Notes under the pieces: model-generated
Seen by the model: the letters and a program-made list of their open reading frames with translations, nothing else
The model's database searches: none
What the model was told of the DNA's origin: nothing
Position numbers and translations under genes: made by a program
In this document: one piece after another, positions 60,964 to 64,000 of the stretch
How positions within the stretch are numbered: the stretch's first letter is position 1
How the letters are laid out: every line of letters starts with the position of its first letter
NCBI RefSeq assembly: GCF_014196295.1
Contig: NZ_JACIDK010000002.1
Span: 124,001-188,000 of the forward strand
Direction: 5' to 3'
Length of the DNA: 64,000 nt
From: Phenylobacterium haematophilum
GTDB lineage: Bacteria; Pseudomonadota; Alphaproteobacteria; Caulobacterales; Caulobacteraceae

Positions 60964-61331
60964 TGCGGCTTGAAGCGGCGAGCCAGCGCCCAGAGGCCGA
61001 CGCCGATCACGATGCCGACGGTGTCGGCGAACAGGTCCAGCCAGTCGCCCTGCCGGCCGAACGGCATCAGCGCCTGGGCGACCTCGATGCCGGCGGCCAA
61101 TCCCCAGACGCAGGCGATCACCGTCTTGCGCCGGTGGGTCGACATCAGCAGGCCGATGAGGACGAGCAGGCCGAATGCGATGGCGTGGGCGGCCTTGTCC
61201 CAGATCAGGGTCGAGCCGGGGACGTCGTTGGACGGCGCCAGGGTCAGATAGAGGATCACCGCGACCGCGGCGGCGAAGACCGCCAGACGCAGGGGCCGCG
61301 GGATGAACGAGAAGAAGGCGCGCATGGTCAT
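60960..61331 (-). CDS. VanZ-like membrane protein
   Basis: A 123-aa protein with three or four helices: LAVFAAAVAVILYLTLAPSN, WDKAAHAIAFGLLVLIGLLM (the conserved His-containing VanZ stretch), GLAAGIEVAQALMPFGRQGD and WLDLFADTVGIVIGVGLWA. VanZ-family proteins are small and of uncertain function (teicoplanin tolerance in one case). It overlaps the DUF3445 gene and is first in that minus-strand pair. Confidence 0.85.
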   Translation of the reverse strand: MTMRAFFSFIPRPLRLAVFAAAVAVILYLTLAPSNDVPGSTLIWDKAAHAIAFGLLVLIGLLMSTHRRKTVIACVWGLAAGIEVAQALMPFGRQGDWLDLFADTVGIVIGVGLWALARRFKPQ

Positions 61332-61422
61332 CTGATAGCCGGGCCCCGCGACGACGGCGAGCCTTTCAAAAGTCGGCTTGGCCCGTTAGCTTCCGGGGGA
61401 ATTCAAACACGGGTTTAAATCG

Positions 61423-62082
61423 ATGGCGATCGAAGCGGTGATCTGGGATTTCGGCGGCGTGTTCACGTCCTCGCCATTCGAGGCGTTTGGGCGGTACGAG
61501 GCCGAGAAGGGCCTGCCCAAGGACCTGATCCGCAAGGTCAACTCGACCAACCCCGACACCAACGCCTGGGCGCTGTTCGAGCGCAACGAGATCGACGCCA
61601 AGGGGTTCGACGAGCTGTTCCTGGCGGAATCGACCGCCCTTGGCCACCCGGTGCCGGGCGCCGACGTGCTGCCGTTATTGTCGGGACATTTGCGCCCGCA
61701 GATGGTCGCGGCGCTGAAGGCCTGCAAGGCGCACTTCAAGGTCGGCTGCATCACCAACAACATGGTCACCCACCACAGTCCGGGCGCCGACGCGCCGCAG
61801 CGCGCGGCGGGGGCCATGGGCCAGGTCATGCCGCTGTTCGACCACATCATCGAAAGCTCGAAGGCGGGCGTGCGCAAACCCGACCCGAAGATCTACCTGA
61901 TGATGTGCGAGGCGCTCGAGGTGAAGCCGGAGGCTTGCGTCTATCTCGACGACCTGGGCATCAACTGCAAGCCGGCCGCGGCCCTGGGCATGCGGGCGAT
62001 CAAGGTGGTGGAGGTCGGTCAGACCCTGGCCGAGCTCGCCGCCGCCACGGGCCTCAGTTTCGAGGAAGAGGAGTTGGCGTGA
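61423..62082 (+). CDS. HAD-family hydrolase
   Basis: A 219-aa HAD-IA protein with the four motifs: nucleophile Asp9 ([13 protein letters not shown]), Thr/Asn in [10 protein letters not shown], Lys in [15 protein letters not shown], and acidic [12 protein letters not shown]. The second Asp after the nucleophile is replaced by Gly, as in epoxide-hydrolase-N-type phosphatases. Substrate unknown. It is co-translated with the pterin dehydratase gene (GTGA overlap). Confidence 0.9.
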   Translation: MAIEAVIWDFGGVFTSSPFEAFGRYEAEKGLPKDLIRKVNSTNPDTNAWALFERNEIDAKGFDELFLAESTALGHPVPGADVLPLLSGHLRPQMVAALKACKAHFKVGCITNNMVTHHSPGADAPQRAAGAMGQVMPLFDHIIESSKAGVRKPDPKIYLMMCEALEVKPEACVYLDDLGINCKPAAALGMRAIKVVEVGQTLAELAAATGLSFEEEELA

Positions 62083-62387
62083 CGCGCCCCACCAAGATCG
62101 GCGTCGAGGCGGCGCTGGCCAAGCTGCAGGGTTGGACCCGCGCGCCGGGTGATCGCGAAGCGATCGCTCGCACCTATCGGTTCGCCGATTTCAACATCGC
62201 GTTCGCGTTCATGACGCGGGTGGCGATCCGCGCCGAGCAGCTGGACCATCATCCGGAATGGTTCAATGTCTACAACCGCGTCGAAGTGCTGTTGACTACC
62301 CATGACGCCGACGGCGTCACCGAGCTCGACCTGACCATGGCGGGCTTCATGGACGAGGCGGCGAAGGCGGCCGGCGCGAAGGACTAG
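62079..62387 (+). CDS. phhB: 4a-hydroxytetrahydrobiopterin dehydratase
   Basis: A 102-aa pterin-4a-carbinolamine dehydratase. The active-site pattern is [20 protein letters not shown] followed by [11 protein letters not shown]. It regenerates pterin cofactor for phenylalanine hydroxylase or moonlights as a DNA-binding cofactor. No phhA gene lies nearby. The GTG start overlaps the HAD stop. Confidence 0.9.
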   Translation: MTRPTKIGVEAALAKLQGWTRAPGDREAIARTYRFADFNIAFAFMTRVAIRAEQLDHHPEWFNVYNRVEVLLTTHDADGVTELDLTMAGFMDEAAKAAGAKD

Positions 62388-62406
62388 ACGCCGAAGGGAG
62401 GAGACC

Positions 62407-63183
62407 ATGGCGGGACGGGTCGCGGGCAAGAAGGCGTTCATCACTGGGGGCGCCCAGGGCCTGGGCGCGGCCATCGCCCGCAAGCTGGCGGCCGAGGGCG
62501 CCGTGGTCTCGATCGCCGACATCAACTACGCCGGGGCCCAGGCCGTGGCCGCCGAGATTGTCGCCGAGCACGGCGAGGGCGCGGCCTTCGCCTTCCCGCT
62601 GGACGTCACCCGGGAAGACCAGTGGATCTACGCCCTGGAGGAGGCCGACGCGGCGATGGGCGGCATCTCGGTGCTGGTCAACAACGCCGGGATCAGCCGC
62701 GGCGGGAACATCGAGCAGCTTTCCTTCGAGGACTGGAAGCTGGTGATGAGCGTCAATGTCGACTCGGTCTTCCTGGGGACCAAGCACGCGCTGAAGTATA
62801 TGCGCCAGAACCAGCCGGGCTCAATCGTCAACATCTCCTCGATCGCCGGCCTGATCGCCGCCCACAACTCGCCGGTCTACAACGCCTCCAAGGCCGGGGT
62901 CTGGCTGCTCAGCAAGGGCATCGCCCTGCACTGCGCCAAGCAGGGGCTGGAGATCCGCTCCAATTCGGTCCACCCGACCTTCATCGACACCCCGATCCTC
63001 GACCCGATCCGCCAGCAGCTCGGCAAGGATGTCGCCGAGGGTAAGCTGGCGCGGCAGATCCCGCTCGGCCACATCGGCGAGCCGGACGACGTCGCCAACG
63101 CCGTGCTCTACCTGGCCAGCGATGAGAGCAAGTTCATGACCGGGGCGGAGCTCAAGCTCGACGGCGGAATTTCGGCGATGTGA
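62407..63183 (+). CDS. SDR-family oxidoreductase
   Basis: A 258-aa classical short-chain dehydrogenase: TGGAQGLGAAIARKLAAEG (GxxxGxG), LVNNAGISRGG, active-site SIVNISSIAG with VYNASKAGVWLLSKG (YxxxK), and a C-terminal GGISAM. An NAD(H)-type acidic residue in SIADINY suggests NAD preference. Such enzymes oxidise secondary alcohols, cyclohexanol or 3-hydroxyacids. The sequence closely fits 3-beta/17-beta-like or glucose dehydrogenase types, but the substrate is unknown. It follows the dehydratase gene by 19 bp. Confidence 0.9.
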   Translation: MAGRVAGKKAFITGGAQGLGAAIARKLAAEGAVVSIADINYAGAQAVAAEIVAEHGEGAAFAFPLDVTREDQWIYALEEADAAMGGISVLVNNAGISRGGNIEQLSFEDWKLVMSVNVDSVFLGTKHALKYMRQNQPGSIVNISSIAGLIAAHNSPVYNASKAGVWLLSKGIALHCAKQGLEIRSNSVHPTFIDTPILDPIRQQLGKDVAEGKLARQIPLGHIGEPDDVANAVLYLASDESKFMTGAELKLDGGISAM

Positions 63184-63287
63184 GGCGGCGGCGGGCTGCA
63201 GCGTCCCGCGCGTGTCCGGTTCCGACTCGCTACCCGGGCGCCCCACCTGGCTTGATTATGACGCGTGTCTGATGCGATAGCGGCACC

Positions 63288-63354
63288 GGGTGCCCGGCTG
63301 TTTTGGCCGGTCAGGGTTTTTCGTTGGTCGGGCCGCCAGCGCGGAGACCCGCGC
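63288..63354 (+). promoter_or_regulatory. Structured nhaA leader, candidate nhaA-type riboswitch
   Basis: Two stem-loops precede nhaA. One has arms ccggc (63294-63298) and gccgg (63306-63310). The other is a perfect 6-bp stem gcgcgg (63339-63344) / ccgcgc (63349-63354) directly before the ATG, burying the GGAG ribosome site. A gggt (63288-63291) could also pair with the accc at 63347-63350. The nhaA-I and related motifs occupy this position upstream of nhaA genes. The match was judged by eye only. Confidence 0.4.
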
Positions 63355-63355
63355 C

Positions 63356-64000
63356 ATGTCGCCAGCCACCCGCCGCCCTTCCGTCCTGCGAGAGTTGCTA
63401 GACAGCGGCGCTGCAGGCGGTTTGCTCCTGATGGCCGCCGCCGTGCTGGCGCTGTTCGTCGCCAACTCGCCCCTGGCCGATAAGTACTTCGCGCTGCTGC
63501 ATGAGCCTCTGGGCGGCCTCGATGTCCTGCACTGGATCAATGACGGGCTCATGGCCCTGTTCTTCTTGTTCGTGGGGCTGGAGATCAAACGGGAGTTTCT
63601 GGACGGCCAGCTATCGACCTGGGCCAACAGAAGCCTGCCGGGATTCGCCGCGGCGGGCGGGGTCGTCGTCCCGGGTCTCCTCTATGCGGCTATCAATTTT
63701 GGCCAGGGCGAAACGCTGCGCGGATGGGCCATCCCAACGGCCACCGACATCGCCTTCGCCCTGGGCGTGCTGTCTCTCCTCGGCTCACGGGTCCCAACAA
63801 GCCTGAAGGTATTCCTCGCCACCCTGGCGATTATCGACGACCTGGTCGCCGTGCTGGTGATCGCGGTGTTCTACACCGCGGAGCTGAACCTGGCGGCGCT
63901 TGCAGGTGCGGCCGTCGCCACCTTGCTGCTGATCGGGCTCAACCGACTGAAGGTCATGCGGCTCGCGCCTTACCTCATGCTCGGCGCCGCCCTCTGGTGG
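63356..64000 (+). CDS. nhaA: NhaA Na+/H+ antiporter, N-terminal part
   Basis: The first 215 codons of an NhaA antiporter are seen; the gene runs off the window. The N-terminus ([20 protein letters not shown]), the helix [10 protein letters not shown] preceded by LFFLFVGLE, the discontinuous helix [18 protein letters not shown], and the ion-binding Asp pair in [12 protein letters not shown] are all NhaA marks. It exports Na+ in exchange for H+ and sets pH and salt tolerance at the inner membrane. ATG at 63356 follows a ribosome site buried in a hairpin, hinting at translational control. Confidence 0.95.
   Translation, partial: MSPATRRPSVLRELLDSGAAGGLLLMAAAVLALFVANSPLADKYFALLHEPLGGLDVLHWINDGLMALFFLFVGLEIKREFLDGQLSTWANRSLPGFAAAGGVVVPGLLYAAINFGQGETLRGWAIPTATDIAFALGVLSLLGSRVPTSLKVFLATLAIIDDLVAVLVIAVFYTAELNLAALAGAAVATLLLIGLNRLKVMRLAPYLMLGAALWW

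Noticed and set aside
1-64000. CRISPR arrays or IS elements
   Set aside because: No regularly spaced repeats of 24-40 bp and no transposase motifs were seen anywhere in the window.

Overview
The window joins two kinds of DNA. Positions 1 to about 49,384 look like most of an integrative and conjugative element (ICE) of the alphaproteobacterial trb type. Positions from about 49,385 to 64,000 look like ordinary chromosome of a GC-rich alphaproteobacterium. The host is most likely in the Caulobacteraceae (Caulobacter, Phenylobacterium or a relative). That is inferred from gene content (Oar-type TonB receptor, DUF3617, DUF3445, a KdpD-like short kinase), the many GTG starts, and the 3' sequence of the host-type tRNA-Arg(CCG). 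No rRNA or housekeeping marker is present to fix the genus.

ICE core (1-26,008). Small ICE genes, a DUF736 gene, an XRE repressor with two operator-like palindromes, a DUF2285 gene and a broken DUF2285 paralogue lead into a plasmid-like replication/partition block: HTH protein, RepA, three iterons, ParA and an RHH protein. DUF2840, the TraF peptidase, a second DUF736 gene, a lytic transglycosylase and a VirD2-type relaxase follow. The mating-pair genes are traG, a copG-like gene, trbB, C, D, E, J, K-alt, L, F, G, I and a DUF2274 gene, mostly with 4-base stop/start overlaps. trbE (the VirB4 ATPase) carries a single-base frameshift. Two cargo insertions interrupt the core: flavin reductase / FAD oxidoreductase / Rrf2 regulator between relaxase and traG, and cupin / nitrilase between copG and trbB.

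ICE cargo (26-49 kb). This part holds small enzymes, transporters and regulators: LysR and Nudix; an epimerase-thioesterase-DUF3995-DMT operon; GNAT and NTF2 proteins; a cytochrome-b-like membrane protein with a TetR regulator; a zinc alcohol dehydrogenase; NnrU, YciI and WrbA proteins; a TonB receptor with an AraC regulator; an atypical response regulator; a cytosolic periplasmic-binding-like protein; two 2-oxoglutarate oxygenases; and Lrp and VOC proteins. No antibiotic- or metal-resistance operon is evident.

Element end (49,021-49,384). An intact tRNA-Arg(CCG) on the minus strand is followed, 238 bp away and in opposite orientation, by a 49-bp copy of a tRNA-Arg(CCG) 3' half. The simplest reading is that the 3' half is the host tRNA end displaced by integration (attR), while the intact tRNA is carried by the element. 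The integrase and the other attachment site would then lie left of position 1.

Chromosome (49.5-64 kb). A PNPOx-GAF regulator and its PNPOx partner are followed by a secreted operon containing a large zinc-dependent phospholipase C-like protein. Next come a redoxin-like/2OG-oxygenase fusion and a short KdpD/KdpE-like two-component pair without kdpFABC nearby. A proline-rich lipoprotein, DUF3445 and VanZ-like genes follow, then a HAD hydrolase, a pterin dehydratase and an SDR. The window ends inside nhaA, which has a structured leader resembling a regulatory RNA.
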